The notes under the pieces were generated by a model. It did not search any database. It saw only the letters and a list, made by a program, of their open reading frames with translations, and had not been told where the DNA came from. Below are positions 24,800 to 33,829 of a stretch of 64,000 bases of DNA, piece by piece. Within the stretch, counting starts at the first letter, position 1, and the number at the start of each line of letters is the position of its first letter. The stretch spans positions 1 to 64,000 of the forward strand of contig NZ_FNPX01000016.1 in NCBI RefSeq assembly GCF_900107415.1. Direction: 5' to 3'. The stretch is from Jannaschia faecimaris (lineage in GTDB: Bacteria; Pseudomonadota; Alphaproteobacteria; Rhodobacterales; Rhodobacteraceae). The position numbers were made by a program, and so were the translations under genes.

Positions 24800-25593
24800 G
24801 CGATGGCCTCCGCTTCTTCGTCCTCGTCGTCGACTTTGTCGATGGTCGCTTCCCAGTCTTCCTCGCCGTAGATTTCAGTCAGCTTGTCGGGCGTCAGACC
24901 ATCTGGTGGCCCGTCATAGACGACAGCCCCCAGTCGTAGGCCAATGACACGCTGCACGAACATCTGGGCAAGCGCGACATCGTGGATGTTGATGATCGCG
25001 GCCAGACCCCGTTCGGCGCACAGCTCGCAGATGAGGCGCATGATCTGGCGGGAGGTCTTGGGGTCGAGGGAGGCGGTTGGCTCGTCCACCAGCAATACGG
25101 CCGGGTCCTGAATCAGGGCGCGGCAGATGCCGACGCGCTGCCGCTGGCCGCCCGAGAGTTCGTCGGCCCGTTTGTCGGCCATATGCAGCAGGCCCACGCG
25201 GTCGAGCAGGCGGAAGGCCTCGTCCACGTCCTTTTGCGGGAAGCGCCGGGTCAGCGATTGCCAGAACCCGACATAGCCGAGGCGCCCTGACAATACATTT
25301 TCCATGACGGTCAGCCGTTCGACGAGGGCGTATTCCTGAAAGATCATTCCCATGCGCCGGCGTTCGCGGCGCAAGCGGGACGGGCTGAGGCGGGTCAGTT
25401 CCGTGTCGCCCAGCCAGACCTCGCCGGATGTCGGCTCCACAAGGCGGTTTATGCAGCGGATCAGTGTTGATTTCCCGGCACCCGACGGCCCGATCAGCGC
25501 CAGAACCTGGCCGTTGGGGATGTCCAGTTCGACGGCTTTCAACGCCTGATCCCCGGTCTTGTATGTCTTCACGAGCTTGTCGAGCCGCAGCAT
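24796..25593 (-). CDS. phnC: phosphonate ABC transporter ATP-binding protein
   Basis: A 265-residue ABC ATPase with Walker [14 protein letters not shown]-loop [10 protein letters not shown], signature [15 protein letters not shown] and Walker [14 protein letters not shown]. The run [22 protein letters not shown] is typical of PhnC. The C-terminus has an acidic tail ([12 protein letters not shown]). ATG 25593 follows GGGA; a longer reading exists but lacks a ribosome site. Confidence 0.9.
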   Translation of the reverse strand: MLRLDKLVKTYKTGDQALKAVELDIPNGQVLALIGPSGAGKSTLIRCINRLVEPTSGEVWLGDTELTRLSPSRLRRERRRMGMIFQEYALVERLTVMENVLSGRLGYVGFWQSLTRRFPQKDVDEAFRLLDRVGLLHMADKRADELSGGQRQRVGICRALIQDPAVLLVDEPTASLDPKTSRQIMRLICELCAERGLAAIINIHDVALAQMFVQRVIGLRLGAVVYDGPPDGLTPDKLTEIYGEEDWEATIDKVDDEDEEAEAIA

Positions 25594-25669
25594 GTTTTTC
25601 CCAGTCTTGAAATAGTCACGCACGGCGAACCCGGGTGGGCCGCCGCGCGCAGGTCGTTTCAGGTGGTGC

Positions 25670-26641
25670 TTACTCGCAGGCGTAGCTGACGTCGTTGGCG
25701 GAATCGATCTTGCGGATCACGTCCCAGAACCCGGCATAGTCCATCTCGATGAACTGGGCCTCGCCGTTCTTGCTGAACTCTTCCTCCAACGAAGAACCTT
25801 CCCAGTCGAAGCTGAAGAAAGCCCCGTGGATCGCGTCCTGCAACTCGGGCGTCAGGGTGTTTACGGTGCCGTAGCCGGTCGTTGGGAAGGTCTGCGACGT
25901 GTAGATCGTCTTGATCTGATCCCGGTTTACGACGTCGCGCTCCAGCATCCGGCCAAGTACCGAGTTGGCGATTGCCGCGGCGGGGTAGTCGCCGTTGGCA
26001 ACACCGAGGATCGAGTTGTCGTGCTTGCCCGAGAAGACCGGCTCGAAGTCTGCCCCGGCCTGCATTCCGAAATCGGCCTTGAGGATGGCCGACGGGGCCT
26101 TGAAGCCCGAGTTCGATGTCTCGGAGGTAAAGGCCAGCGTTCCGCCCTTGATGTCCTCGACAGATTCGATGCCGGTCTCAGGGTTAGTGATGATCTCCAT
26201 CTCGTAGCCGAAGCTGCCGTCAGCCGCGGCCATGATGGTAAAGGGGCGGAATCCGGCGCAGTTGACGGCCAACGGGTTCGACCCGGTGTTGAAGCCCGCG
26301 ATATGCAGGCGGCCCGAACGCATCGCCTCGATCTGGGCGGCGTTGTTCTGGACCGGGAAAAAGACGATCTCCTTGCCCGTGGCCTCGGCCAGATGGTCGA
26401 GGAAATCGGCCCAGGCCGTCTTGTAGACGGCGGGATCTTCGACAGGCGTGTAGGCGAAGATCAAGGTATCGGGGTCAATCTGGTCGGCCGGATCGCTGGG
26501 CACATCGGCCAGCAGGTCGCCATCGGTATCGCAGAAACGGTCATCCAGCGTTCCGCGCTCGCAGTCCTGCGCCAAAGCAGGCAGCGCGGCGAAGGCCAGC
26601 GCGGTTGCGGCAACAGCCCCGAGAAGATCGGTCTTGGTCAT
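25670..26641 (-). CDS. phnD: phosphonate ABC transporter substrate-binding protein
   Basis: A 323-residue PhnD-family periplasmic protein with signal peptide 1-24 (AALPALA|QD). The ligand-site-type segments [14 protein letters not shown] and [16 protein letters not shown] match the family. ATG 26641 has AAAGGGAGAG upstream. It is the first gene of phnD-phnC-phnE-phnE-HAD. A possible Pho box lies about 70 bp upstream (26710-26728). There are two PhnD-type proteins in this window, and they are distant from each other. Confidence 0.9.
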   Translation of the reverse strand: MTKTDLLGAVAATALAFAALPALAQDCERGTLDDRFCDTDGDLLADVPSDPADQIDPDTLIFAYTPVEDPAVYKTAWADFLDHLAEATGKEIVFFPVQNNAAQIEAMRSGRLHIAGFNTGSNPLAVNCAGFRPFTIMAAADGSFGYEMEIITNPETGIESVEDIKGGTLAFTSETSNSGFKAPSAILKADFGMQAGADFEPVFSGKHDNSILGVANGDYPAAAIANSVLGRMLERDVVNRDQIKTIYTSQTFPTTGYGTVNTLTPELQDAIHGAFFSFDWEGSSLEEEFSKNGEAQFIEMDYAGFWDVIRKIDSANDVSYACE

Positions 26642-26709
26642 TTGGTACTCTCCCTTTGTGGGCAGCAAGGCGCCGCCTCCGGTTCCTACGGGGCCCACTG
26701 CAGGTTCAC

Positions 26710-26728
26710 CGTAACATGTTCATGACGG
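26710..26728 (-). promoter_or_regulatory. possible Pho box upstream of phnD
   Basis: Read on the minus strand, CCGTCATGAACATGTTACG resembles the PhoB consensus of two CTGTCAT-like heptamers separated by 4 bp (one mismatch in the first, about two in the second). It sits about 70 bp before phnD. Phosphate starvation control of such transporters is known in related bacteria. The match is only moderate. Confidence 0.35.
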
Positions 26729-26802
26729 GTTGAACGATAAATTGTGACAGTGTGTCGAGTGCTTTACCAGATTTCCTTGGTTGACTTTCGGGGTGTCCAC
26801 GC

Positions 26803-26892
26803 GATGTTAGGAGGGCCGGGGGCGCCCTTCGTCATGTGGGCTGAGATGAACCCTTCGAACCTGAACCGGATAATGCCGGCGGAGGGAGGTGC
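26803..26892 (+). ncRNA. TPP riboswitch (THI element)
   Basis: The conserved core is clear: GGCTGAGATGAACCC followed by GAACCTGAACCGGATAATG and CCGGCGGAGGGAGG, which are the thi-box pyrimidine- and pyrophosphate-sensor segments of the TPP aptamer. It lies 46-135 bp before thiM, on the same strand, and would switch off thiMED when thiamine pyrophosphate is plentiful. Confidence 0.93.
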
Positions 26893-26915
26893 GATGGGAC
26901 TTACATCTTTCGCGC

Positions 26916-26934
26916 CTCTTCCCCGGAGGGAGAG
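26916..26934 (+). promoter_or_regulatory. probable ribosome-site-masking hairpin of the TPP riboswitch
   Basis: CTCTTCC (26916-26922) can pair with GGGAGAG (26928-26934) around a 5-base loop, with one G-U pair. The Shine-Dalgarno sequence GGAGGGAGAG of thiM lies in this loop and stem, so closing the hairpin would hide it. There is no T-run, which fits translational rather than transcriptional control. Confidence 0.55.
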
Positions 26935-26937
26935 ACA

Positions 26938-27735
26938 ATGACTGCCAATACTGATTTGCTAGACGCCCTGACCGCCCTGCGCGCGCAGGCCCCGCTTGTG
27001 CATTGCATGACGAATTTTGTTGCTATGAACGTTGCCGCGAACGTGGTGTTGGCCGCCGGAGCTTCGCCCGCGATGGTCCATGCGCCGGAGGAAGTGCAGA
27101 CTTTCACCCCGATGGCAGGGGCGCTGACGGTGAATATCGGGACCCTCTCGGAGTCGTGGCTGACATCGATGCGGATGGCTGCCGAAGCCGCGGGGGCGTC
27201 AGACACGCCATGGGTTCTGGATCCCGTTGCGCTGTTCATCACCCCGTGGCGGATGCAGGCGGCACGTGACCTTCTGGCGCTGAAGCCGGCTGTGGTCCGG
27301 GGCAATGCCTCGGAAATTCTGGCGCTGGCCGGTCAGGCTGGCGCTGGCAAGGGGGCCGATAGTGGGGACGACGTGACCGACGCCATCGAAGCGGCCCGGG
27401 CCTTGGCCAAGGCGAAGCGCTGCGTCGTCGCGGTGACCGGCGTTCGTGACTTCGTGACGGATGGAACGCGACACGTCTGGATCAGCGGCGGGTCACCGAT
27501 CATGCCGCGTGTGACGGCGCTTGGCTGCGCGTTGACGGCTTTGGTTGGCGCTTTCGTCGCGGTTGCCCCCCCGTTCGAGGGAACGGTCGCGGCCATGACG
27601 ATGTTCGCGGAAGCGGGCGCGCGTGCCGGCGAGGTGGCGCAGGGACCGGGAAGTTTCCAGGTGGCGCTTCTCGATGCACTTGCAAATGTCACGCCGGAGG
27701 ATCTGGCCGATGGAGGCCGGGTCGAATGGGCCTGA
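26938..27735 (+). CDS. thiM: hydroxyethylthiazole kinase
   Basis: A 265-residue thiazole kinase for thiamine salvage. Diagnostic blocks include PLVHCMTNFVAMNVAANVVL near residue 19, VLDPVALFITPWR, and VRGNASEILALAG. The catalytic region TALGCALTALVGAF has Cys where many kinases have a Gly-rich loop, as usual for ThiM. ATG 26938 follows GGAGGGAGAG. It is first in thiM-thiE-thiD behind the riboswitch. Confidence 0.95.
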   Translation: MTANTDLLDALTALRAQAPLVHCMTNFVAMNVAANVVLAAGASPAMVHAPEEVQTFTPMAGALTVNIGTLSESWLTSMRMAAEAAGASDTPWVLDPVALFITPWRMQAARDLLALKPAVVRGNASEILALAGQAGAGKGADSGDDVTDAIEAARALAKAKRCVVAVTGVRDFVTDGTRHVWISGGSPIMPRVTALGCALTALVGAFVAVAPPFEGTVAAMTMFAEAGARAGEVAQGPGSFQVALLDALANVTPEDLADGGRVEWA

Positions 27736-28358
27736 TGCAGGGGGAGTTACAGCTCTACCTGGTGACCGACCCTATGCTGTGCCCGGGCCCCACGTTGGTA
27801 GAGCAGGTGCGCGCGGCGGTCGCCGGGGGCGTCACCATGGTGCAGATCCGCGACAAGCGGGTCGGAACGGCCGGCCTGGTCGAACAGACGCGCGCGGTTA
27901 TCACCGCGTTGGTGGGTACGGGCGTACGGGTGGTCGTGAACGATGATCTGGAAGCCGCGATTACCAGCGGGGCCGACGGCGCGCACATTGGGCAGGACGA
28001 CGGCGATCCGCGCGCGGCGCGGGCGCGATTGGGGCCGGGCAAGATACTTGGCCTGTCTTGCGAGTCGGAAACGCTCGTGCGGGCGGCGCGGGACAGCGGG
28101 GCGGACTACCTGGGCCTGGGCCCCGTGTTCGCGACGGCAACCAAATCTGACCACAAGACCCCAATCGGACTCGACGGGCTGGCGGCGATGGTCGCGGCAA
28201 GCGGTCTGCCGACGGTGGCCATTGGCGGGTTGAACGCCAGCCACGTCGACGGGGTGCGCGCAGCGGGGGCAGACGGGCTTGCTGTGGTCTCGGCCATCTG
28301 CGGGACACCGGATCCGCGCGCCGCCGCGGCGGCATTTTATCCCGAGGTGCGACCATGA
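27726..28358 (+). CDS. thiE: thiamine-phosphate synthase
   Basis: A 210-residue TIM barrel joining the thiazole and pyrimidine phosphates. Motifs VTMVQIRDKRVGT, VVNDDLEAAITSGADGAHIGQDD and GLGPVFATATKSDHK are typical, as is the phosphate-binding end VAIGGLNASH. ATG 27726 (with GGAGG 9 bp upstream) overlaps the end of thiM by 10 bp; ATG 27735 is a possible later start. It overlaps thiD by 4 bp. Confidence 0.95.
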   Translation: MGLMQGELQLYLVTDPMLCPGPTLVEQVRAAVAGGVTMVQIRDKRVGTAGLVEQTRAVITALVGTGVRVVVNDDLEAAITSGADGAHIGQDDGDPRAARARLGPGKILGLSCESETLVRAARDSGADYLGLGPVFATATKSDHKTPIGLDGLAAMVAASGLPTVAIGGLNASHVDGVRAAGADGLAVVSAICGTPDPRAAAAAFYPEVRP

Positions 28359-29152
28359 TTGCGAACGTATTGTCCATCGCGGGGTCCGATCCTTCGGGGG
28401 GTGCGGGGATTCAGGCCGATCTGAAATCAATTGCGGCGAACGGTGCCTACGGCATGGCGGTCCTGACTGCGCTGACGGCGCAGAACACCCAAGGTGTGAG
28501 CGGCGTACACCGCGTGCCGCCGGCCTTCGTGGCCGACCAGATCAAGGCAGTCTTCGACGACGTGCGGGTGGATGCTGTCAAGATCGGCATGATCCTCGAC
28601 GCGGAGATCGCGGGGTCCGTGGCCGATGCCCTGTCGGGGCTGGACGTTGTGATCGTGCTGGACCCGGTGATGATCGCCAAGGGGGGCGCATCGCTGTTGA
28701 ACCCCGAGGCGGTGGCCGTGCTGCGGGATCGGTTGCTGCCTCTGGCAACGGTGCTGACGCCGAACTTGCCGGAGGCGGCCGCGTTGCTGGGTGCCGAGGT
28801 GGCCGAAGTGCGAGAGGAGATGGCGGCGCAGGGGAGGGCTTTGCGCACGCTCGGGCCGGAGCACGTGCTGATGAAGGGCGGGCATGGTGCGGGGGCGGAA
28901 AGCTCGGATTGCCTGGTGTCTGATTGCGGGGTCACGTGGTTCGATGCGCCGCGCATTGCGACGAAGAATACGCATGGCACAGGGTGCAGCCTGTCGGCGG
29001 CGCTGGCCGCGCAGCTGGGGCAGGGGCGCAAACCGCAGGAGGCGGTGCGGCGTGCCAAGGCCTTCATTACGGATGCGATCGCCGGGGCCGATGACCTGAC
29101 CGTAGGGTCAGGTCACGGGCCGATACATCACTTCGTCAACCTCTGGCGCTGA
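28355..29152 (+). CDS. thiD: hydroxymethylpyrimidine/phosphomethylpyrimidine kinase
   Basis: A 265-residue ribokinase-fold enzyme that phosphorylates HMP twice. The start SIAGSDPSGGAGIQADLKSI and the catalytic end motif NTHGTGCSLSAALAAQL (general-base-site Cys/Gly loop) are diagnostic. ATG 28355 overlaps the thiE stop (ATGA). With ThiM and ThiE it completes salvage of both halves of thiamine; thiC/thiG are not in the window. Its 3' end faces hemA with a 5-bp gap. Confidence 0.95.
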   Translation: MIANVLSIAGSDPSGGAGIQADLKSIAANGAYGMAVLTALTAQNTQGVSGVHRVPPAFVADQIKAVFDDVRVDAVKIGMILDAEIAGSVADALSGLDVVIVLDPVMIAKGGASLLNPEAVAVLRDRLLPLATVLTPNLPEAAALLGAEVAEVREEMAAQGRALRTLGPEHVLMKGGHGAGAESSDCLVSDCGVTWFDAPRIATKNTHGTGCSLSAALAAQLGQGRKPQEAVRRAKAFITDAIAGADDLTVGSGHGPIHHFVNLWR

Positions 29153-29157
29153 GACGG

Positions 29158-30372
29158 TCAGGCGACGGCGTGCGCGATTGCGCATTGCCGCCAGAGCGTG
29201 CGTAGCGCGTTGACCAAATGGTCGATGTCGGCATCGGTGTGCAGGGGCGAAGGGGTGAAGCGCAGCCGCTCCGTTCCCTTGGGCACGGTAGGATAGTTGA
29301 TGGGCTGCACGTAGATACCCCATTCGTCCATCAGGTAGTCGGCCAGCATCCGTGTCTTGACCGGATCCTTGATCATGACGGGTACGATGTGACTGTCGTT
29401 GTGCATGTGGGGAATCCCCTCGCGGTCAAGTGCGGCGCGCAGGCGGGCGACCTGGCGGCGCTGCTGCATCCGCTCGTCCGAGCTTTCCTTCAGGTGACGG
29501 ATCGAGGTTCGTGCGGCCGCAGCCACGGCAGGCGGCAGGGCGGTGGTAAAGATGAAGCCGCTGGCAAAGCTGCGGATGAAATCGCATAGCGCGGCGGACC
29601 CGGTGATATAGCCGCCGACGACGCCGTAAGCCTTGCCCAGCGTGCCTTCGATCAGGGTAATGCGGTGGGCCAGACCCTCCCGCTCGGACACGCCACCGCC
29701 GCGCGGACCATACAGGCCCACGGCATGGACTTCGTCGAGGTAGGTCATGGCCCCGTATTTTTCGGCCACCTCGACGATCTCCTTCATGGGGCAAATGTCG
29801 CCGTCCATGGAGTAGACCGACTCAAAAGCGACGATCTTCGGCACGTTGGCGGGCAGGGCGGCCAGCTTAGCCTCAAGGTCGGCCACATCGTTATGTTGCC
29901 AGATGACCTTACGGGCGCGCGAATGGCGGATGCCTTCGATCATGGAGGCGTGGTTGCCCGAATCCGACAGAATCACGCAATCCGGCAGGCGAGAGCCAAG
30001 TGTGGACAGCGCCGCCCAGTTCGACACGTAACCCGAGGTGAAGAGCAGCGCCGCTTCCTTGCCGTGCAGATCGGCCAACTCGGCCTCAAGCAGCAGGTGG
30101 TCGTGGTTGGTGCCCGAGATGTTGCGCGTGCCGCCCGCGCCGGTGCCGGTACGCTGCACTGCTTCGCACATGGCTGCGACAACGCTGGGGTGTTGGCCCA
30201 TGCCAAGGTAGTCGTTGGAGCACCAGACCGTCACGTCCCGCTTCTGGCCATCCTCATGGTTGGCGGCGCGGGGAAACTTGCCGCACTTGCGTTCCAGTTC
30301 CTTGAAGTAGCGATAGTTGCCTTCATCCTTCAGGGCCTGAAGCTGTTCTTCGAACATGGCATCAAAGTTCAT
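29158..30372 (-). CDS. hemA: 5-aminolevulinate synthase
   Basis: A 404-residue PLP enzyme condensing glycine and succinyl-CoA, the first step to heme and bacteriochlorophyll in alphaproteobacteria. Visible features: N-terminal [11 protein letters not shown], the substrate loop [15 protein letters not shown] near residue 78, [10 protein letters not shown] around 213, and PLP-lysine K247 in GTLGKAYG. It is the last gene of the bchFNBHLM-lhaA-puhABC-acsF-puhE chain and overlaps puhE by 4 bp, so it should be co-induced with the photosynthetic apparatus. A second housekeeping copy may exist elsewhere. Confidence 0.96.
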   Translation of the reverse strand: MNFDAMFEEQLQALKDEGNYRYFKELERKCGKFPRAANHEDGQKRDVTVWCSNDYLGMGQHPSVVAAMCEAVQRTGTGAGGTRNISGTNHDHLLLEAELADLHGKEAALLFTSGYVSNWAALSTLGSRLPDCVILSDSGNHASMIEGIRHSRARKVIWQHNDVADLEAKLAALPANVPKIVAFESVYSMDGDICPMKEIVEVAEKYGAMTYLDEVHAVGLYGPRGGGVSEREGLAHRITLIEGTLGKAYGVVGGYITGSAALCDFIRSFASGFIFTTALPPAVAAAARTSIRHLKESSDERMQQRRQVARLRAALDREGIPHMHNDSHIVPVMIKDPVKTRMLADYLMDEWGIYVQPINYPTVPKGTERLRFTPSPLHTDADIDHLVNALRTLWRQCAIAHAVA

Positions 30373-31178
30373 GGGTCGGTCCCTTCTTGATGGGTCGTGG
30401 TGGCCGGAAGCATCCAGCGCCAGAGTTTCGCGTCAGGCAGGGGCACCACCATCAGCCAGTGTTCCAGGGCGGCCAGTCCGGCCAGGGTCGTCAAAAGGGC
30501 AAAGCCTATCGTGGTCGCCGGGTCGTTGACCGAGATCAAATGCGCGGCGAAGGAGAGGGTCGCAACGCTCAGGATCGTAACGCTGATCGGGAAGGCGATC
30601 GAGATCGGGCCTTGCCGGAAATAGGATTTGAGGTGCTGCAACGGGTGGGGCAGGAACTCGGTGTTGATGCGCGGCACGCCGAAGAACAGGTTCAGCTTGG
30701 CCGAAATCCGGGCAAAGAAAAGTATGAGGTAGGCGTAGAGGCCGAACGGGTTTTCGGCGGGGTGGCTGACCACCATGACTGCAAAGAGCGTCAGAAGCAG
30801 CAGGATTTCGTGGTGGGACATGGCCGTCCAGGCGCGCACGAAGCGGGCCCAACCGGTCAGGAGTGGCGGGCATTCGCCGCGCTCCGGCCCGGTGATGACA
30901 CCCGCCAGGAACGCCAGCTCAACCCAACCCCAAACCAGCAGGACGCTGGCAAACGACAGGTATATGTTCACGGCCGTCAATTCGCCGGAGGTGACGATCA
31001 GTCCGGCGATGCCGAGTGCGAGAAAGGGCACGCCGAGGACGACCGAGCGGCCGTGGGCCGTCCGGTCGCCTGCATCGCTGCGGCGGACCACGAACAGGAT
31101 CGCGCCGGTGGAAAACCACCAGGCGAAGATGGCGAAGACCGCCGCCATCCAAGGTTCATTGATCCAGCCTTCGGTCAT
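30369..31178 (-). CDS. puhE: photosynthetic complex assembly protein PuhE
   Basis: A 269-residue membrane protein with about seven hydrophobic helices and the conserved block [19 protein letters not shown], typical of the PuhE family found only in photosynthesis clusters. It affects reaction-centre and Bchl levels in Rhodobacter. It starts 1 bp after acsF and overlaps hemA (ATGA). Confidence 0.92.
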   Translation of the reverse strand: MTEGWINEPWMAAVFAIFAWWFSTGAILFVVRRSDAGDRTAHGRSVVLGVPFLALGIAGLIVTSGELTAVNIYLSFASVLLVWGWVELAFLAGVITGPERGECPPLLTGWARFVRAWTAMSHHEILLLLTLFAVMVVSHPAENPFGLYAYLILFFARISAKLNLFFGVPRINTEFLPHPLQHLKSYFRQGPISIAFPISVTILSVATLSFAAHLISVNDPATTIGFALLTTLAGLAALEHWLMVVPLPDAKLWRWMLPATTTHQEGTDP

Positions 31179-31179
31179 G

Positions 31180-32319
31180 TCAGTACGCCGGCTCCATCCG
31201 GGGGCTTTCGGGCACCTCGTTGGGGATCGACGGAATCAGCAGGGTCGAGACGAAGGCCGTCGCGGCCTTGGCCATTCCTGCCAGCCGGGAGACGGTACCC
31301 TCAATCCCACCGCGTGCCTTGGCGGCTGCGATCTGCCGGGAGGCGGCTTCCATTTTATTCAGGTTTGCCTGCCAGCGCGGGTGGTCAATATCCAATGTAA
31401 AGGGAAACACCTGTTTGGAAATCTCGGAGGTCTTGCGGAAAACCTCTTGTCCGTACCAGGTCACATCGACGCCCAAGGCATCGTGGAACAGTGGTCGCTG
31501 ATGGTCACGGACCCACATCGTTGAATAGACGGCCGTCAGGAAGAACTTGATCCAAAGCTTGTTGACGCCCGAGGTCAGTTTCGGATCAGTCTTGAGCAGG
31601 AGGGCAAAGGCCTCGCCGTGGCTGAACTCGTCATTGCACCATTCGCGGAACCACTGGAAAATCGGGTGAAATCGATGTTCTGGGTGTTTTTCCAGGTGCC
31701 GGAAGATCGTGATGTAGCGGGCGTAGCCGATCTTCTCTGACAGGTAGGTCGCGTAGTAGATGAACTTGGGCCGGAAGTAGGTGTACTTCTTCTTTTGCGT
31801 CAGGAAGCCCAGGTTCACGCGGATGCCTGCCTCGCGCAGGGTGTCGTTTATGAAACCGGCGTGCCGTGCCTCGTCCCGCGCCATCAGCTGGAAGAGGGTG
31901 GTGATGTCCTCGTTCGAGCCGCGCCGCTTCATTTCCTTGTAAAGCACGCAGCCCGAAAATTCGGCGGTGCAGCTTGAGATCAGGAAGTCGATGAACTCCT
32001 TGCGCAGGGCCGGGTCCATGCCCTCCCAATCGACCTGCCAGTCGTCGTTTTTCTTGAAGTGGCCCTTGTTCGGGTCGCTTTTCATCTGCGCGATCAACTT
32101 GTCCCAGTCCGACCGCACCGGGGTCACGTCGATGCTGTCCATCTCGTCGAAATCGGTGGTGTAGAAACGCGGGGTCAGCAGGGTGTTCTGCATGGCCACC
32201 TCGGTGGCCTGTTCGCTGGTCATGCCATCGGCGAAGTCGGCGGCGGCGGCGGCGGCGTCCTGGGCGGCGATGGCCTCCTCGGCGGTGTCGGCGAAGGCGG
32301 AATGCTTGGGGGCGTTCAT
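31180..32319 (-). CDS. acsF: aerobic Mg-protoporphyrin IX monomethyl ester oxidative cyclase
   Basis: A 379-residue diiron enzyme forming ring E of bacteriochlorophyll with O2. Carboxylate/His motifs for the diiron site are visible: SCTAEFSGCVLYKE, MARDEARHAGF and CNDEFSHGEAF. The N-terminus is Ala-rich and probably flexible. ATG 32319 has GAGGTGAT upstream and overlaps the stop of the small upstream gene (ATGA). The anaerobic cyclase BchE is not in the window, which fits an aerobic phototroph. Confidence 0.96.
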   Translation of the reverse strand: MNAPKHSAFADTAEEAIAAQDAAAAAADFADGMTSEQATEVAMQNTLLTPRFYTTDFDEMDSIDVTPVRSDWDKLIAQMKSDPNKGHFKKNDDWQVDWEGMDPALRKEFIDFLISSCTAEFSGCVLYKEMKRRGSNEDITTLFQLMARDEARHAGFINDTLREAGIRVNLGFLTQKKKYTYFRPKFIYYATYLSEKIGYARYITIFRHLEKHPEHRFHPIFQWFREWCNDEFSHGEAFALLLKTDPKLTSGVNKLWIKFFLTAVYSTMWVRDHQRPLFHDALGVDVTWYGQEVFRKTSEISKQVFPFTLDIDHPRWQANLNKMEAASRQIAAAKARGGIEGTVSRLAGMAKAATAFVSTLLIPSIPNEVPESPRMEPAY

Positions 32320-32612
32320 GACATCACCTCTTCCGAGAAGGAAAATTCGCAAAGCTCCATGAACTCGAAGTCACCGGTGTGACGGGTCCAGAAACGCTCG
32401 ACCGTGCTGGCGCGGGTGATGGTTGCGGTGCGGGTGTCCGATACCACCTCGCCATAGGCGGCCATGAGTTCGGGGCCATCGACTTCGACCGTGTCGCCGG
32501 GGCCGACGACGGCCCCGTTCAGAAATTTGCAATGCGCCGAAAGCTCGTCGAAGCGGTGCGAGATCGTGATCTCGCAGGGCGCGGTTTCGCGGGTGCGGGT
32601 GAGAAATCCCAT
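32316..32612 (-). CDS. conserved small protein of the puh-acsF region
   Basis: A 98-residue protein without signal or membrane helix. It has TAPCEITISHRFDELSAHC, GDTVEVDGPELMAAYGE and the C-terminal EFMELCEFSFSEEVMS. A small gene at this place, between puhC and acsF, is a recurrent feature of photosynthesis clusters in this group, but its function is not established. Coupling to acsF by a 4-bp overlap suggests a role in cyclase function or assembly; this is inference. ATG 32612 is chosen because upstream residues are unlike coding sequence. Confidence 0.8.
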   Translation of the reverse strand: MGFLTRTRETAPCEITISHRFDELSAHCKFLNGAVVGPGDTVEVDGPELMAAYGEVVSDTRTATITRASTVERFWTRHTGDFEFMELCEFSFSEEVMS

Positions 32613-32631
32613 GGTCGTTCGTTCCTCTCTG

Positions 32632-33108
32632 TCAGCTGTCCAGAAGATCGGCGAAGGCGGCGACATTGTCCTGCCCGTAACCGATGAGGACGATGGACCA
32701 GCCCGTCGCATCATCCAGGATGGCCACTTGCCCATTGTCCTGGCGGACAACCCGTATTGGGGCGGCCACATCTGCACCCCGGAGGGCACGCTCGCGGTTG
32801 ATCGACACCCAGATGACGTCGATGAACCCCTTCTTGCTATCATTGGAATGCGCCACTTGCACACCGTTCATGTCGAAAAGTGCCACGCCGGAGGCGCGGT
32901 CGCCAACCATGGTCAGGGAGACCTCGTCGAGGATGGCGGCCGCCGGTCGCGTGCCCTCCAGCGGGCGGTCGGTGAGCCGCGCGTAAGCCACGAGGGCCAG
33001 TGCGCCGATCATCAGGGCGAACATCGCCTGCACCAGGAACCGCGGAACCATTTCGCGGTCGCGCATCTTCATCTGATTGGCGAGGGAGGCGGTAGGATTG
33101 CGTTGCAT
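32632..33108 (-). CDS. puhC: photosynthetic complex assembly protein PuhC
   Basis: A 158-residue protein with a single N-terminal membrane helix (about 24-42, LVQAMFALMIGALALVAYA) and a periplasmic domain ending in IDVIWVSINRERALRG and AILDDATGWSIVL, as in PuhC. PuhC is needed for normal core-complex assembly. ATG 33108 is 5 bp after the puhB stop. Confidence 0.9.
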   Translation of the reverse strand: MQRNPTASLANQMKMRDREMVPRFLVQAMFALMIGALALVAYARLTDRPLEGTRPAAAILDEVSLTMVGDRASGVALFDMNGVQVAHSNDSKKGFIDVIWVSINRERALRGADVAAPIRVVRQDNGQVAILDDATGWSIVLIGYGQDNVAAFADLLDS

Positions 33109-33113
33109 GTCGA

Positions 33114-33767
33114 TTACTCCGCAGCGATCACGCCGACAGGCGCTGGTGTGTGGGACGTTTCGACGCGAGCCAAGCGCGGTTCGGCAACGCGGGTTTCGGC
33201 CGCCTCTGCGAAGATCTTGGCGACAGTCGCCGCGTCGGGGATCGCGCGCAGGCAGGGCTGCGCCGGGGCGATGCGCCATGGCCGCACGTGGGGCCAGGAC
33301 ATCAGGTAGGAAATCCGGGTGCCGTCGCCCGACAGGTCGAAGGCGATATTGCCGTGACCCGACTTGCGCAGCGCCAAGTGGGCGTTGGTGATGCAGACGT
33401 AGGGAAGGTTCAGCGTCATTGTCAGGGCGGCCCCGATCCGCATAGCGACCCGGCGGTTGGTCAGGGTATAGACCGTCGCGCGGGCCTGTACCCAAGCCAG
33501 GACTGAGACGATGCCGGCGGCCAGCGCCCCGGCCACAACGAAGGGCACCGCGTGCAACAGGGCTTGCGTGATAGGGTAGTCCGCCGCGGAGGCCATGACC
33601 CGCCAGACCGCCAGCACGGCGAAGTACCCAAGGATCCAGTTCAGCTTCCAAGCCTCGCGCGCCAGGCGCTTGGGATCCGGGGAACCTTGCCACAGAATGA
33701 CTTCGCCGTCTGGCAGAGCCTCGGGCAAGCCGCGAACAGGTTCGAATTTAAAGTCGTCGTGGTGCAT
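33114..33767 (-). CDS. puhB: reaction-centre assembly protein PuhB
   Basis: A 217-residue membrane protein with about three helices and a PH-like cytoplasmic domain: EVILWQGSPDP near the N-terminus, TVYTLTNRRVAMRIGAAL and ISYLMSWPHVRPWRIAPAQP. PuhB helps reaction-centre assembly in Rhodobacter. It lies 62 bp downstream of puhA. Confidence 0.93.
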   Translation of the reverse strand: MHHDDFKFEPVRGLPEALPDGEVILWQGSPDPKRLAREAWKLNWILGYFAVLAVWRVMASAADYPITQALLHAVPFVVAGALAAGIVSVLAWVQARATVYTLTNRRVAMRIGAALTMTLNLPYVCITNAHLALRKSGHGNIAFDLSGDGTRISYLMSWPHVRPWRIAPAQPCLRAIPDAATVAKIFAEAAETRVAEPRLARVETSHTPAPVGVIAAE

Positions 33768-33829
33768 TGGTCATCCCCCGATGGGTCTTGGTGGTGGTCC
33801 GGGCCACGTGTCGGCCCGGACATGTCGTG

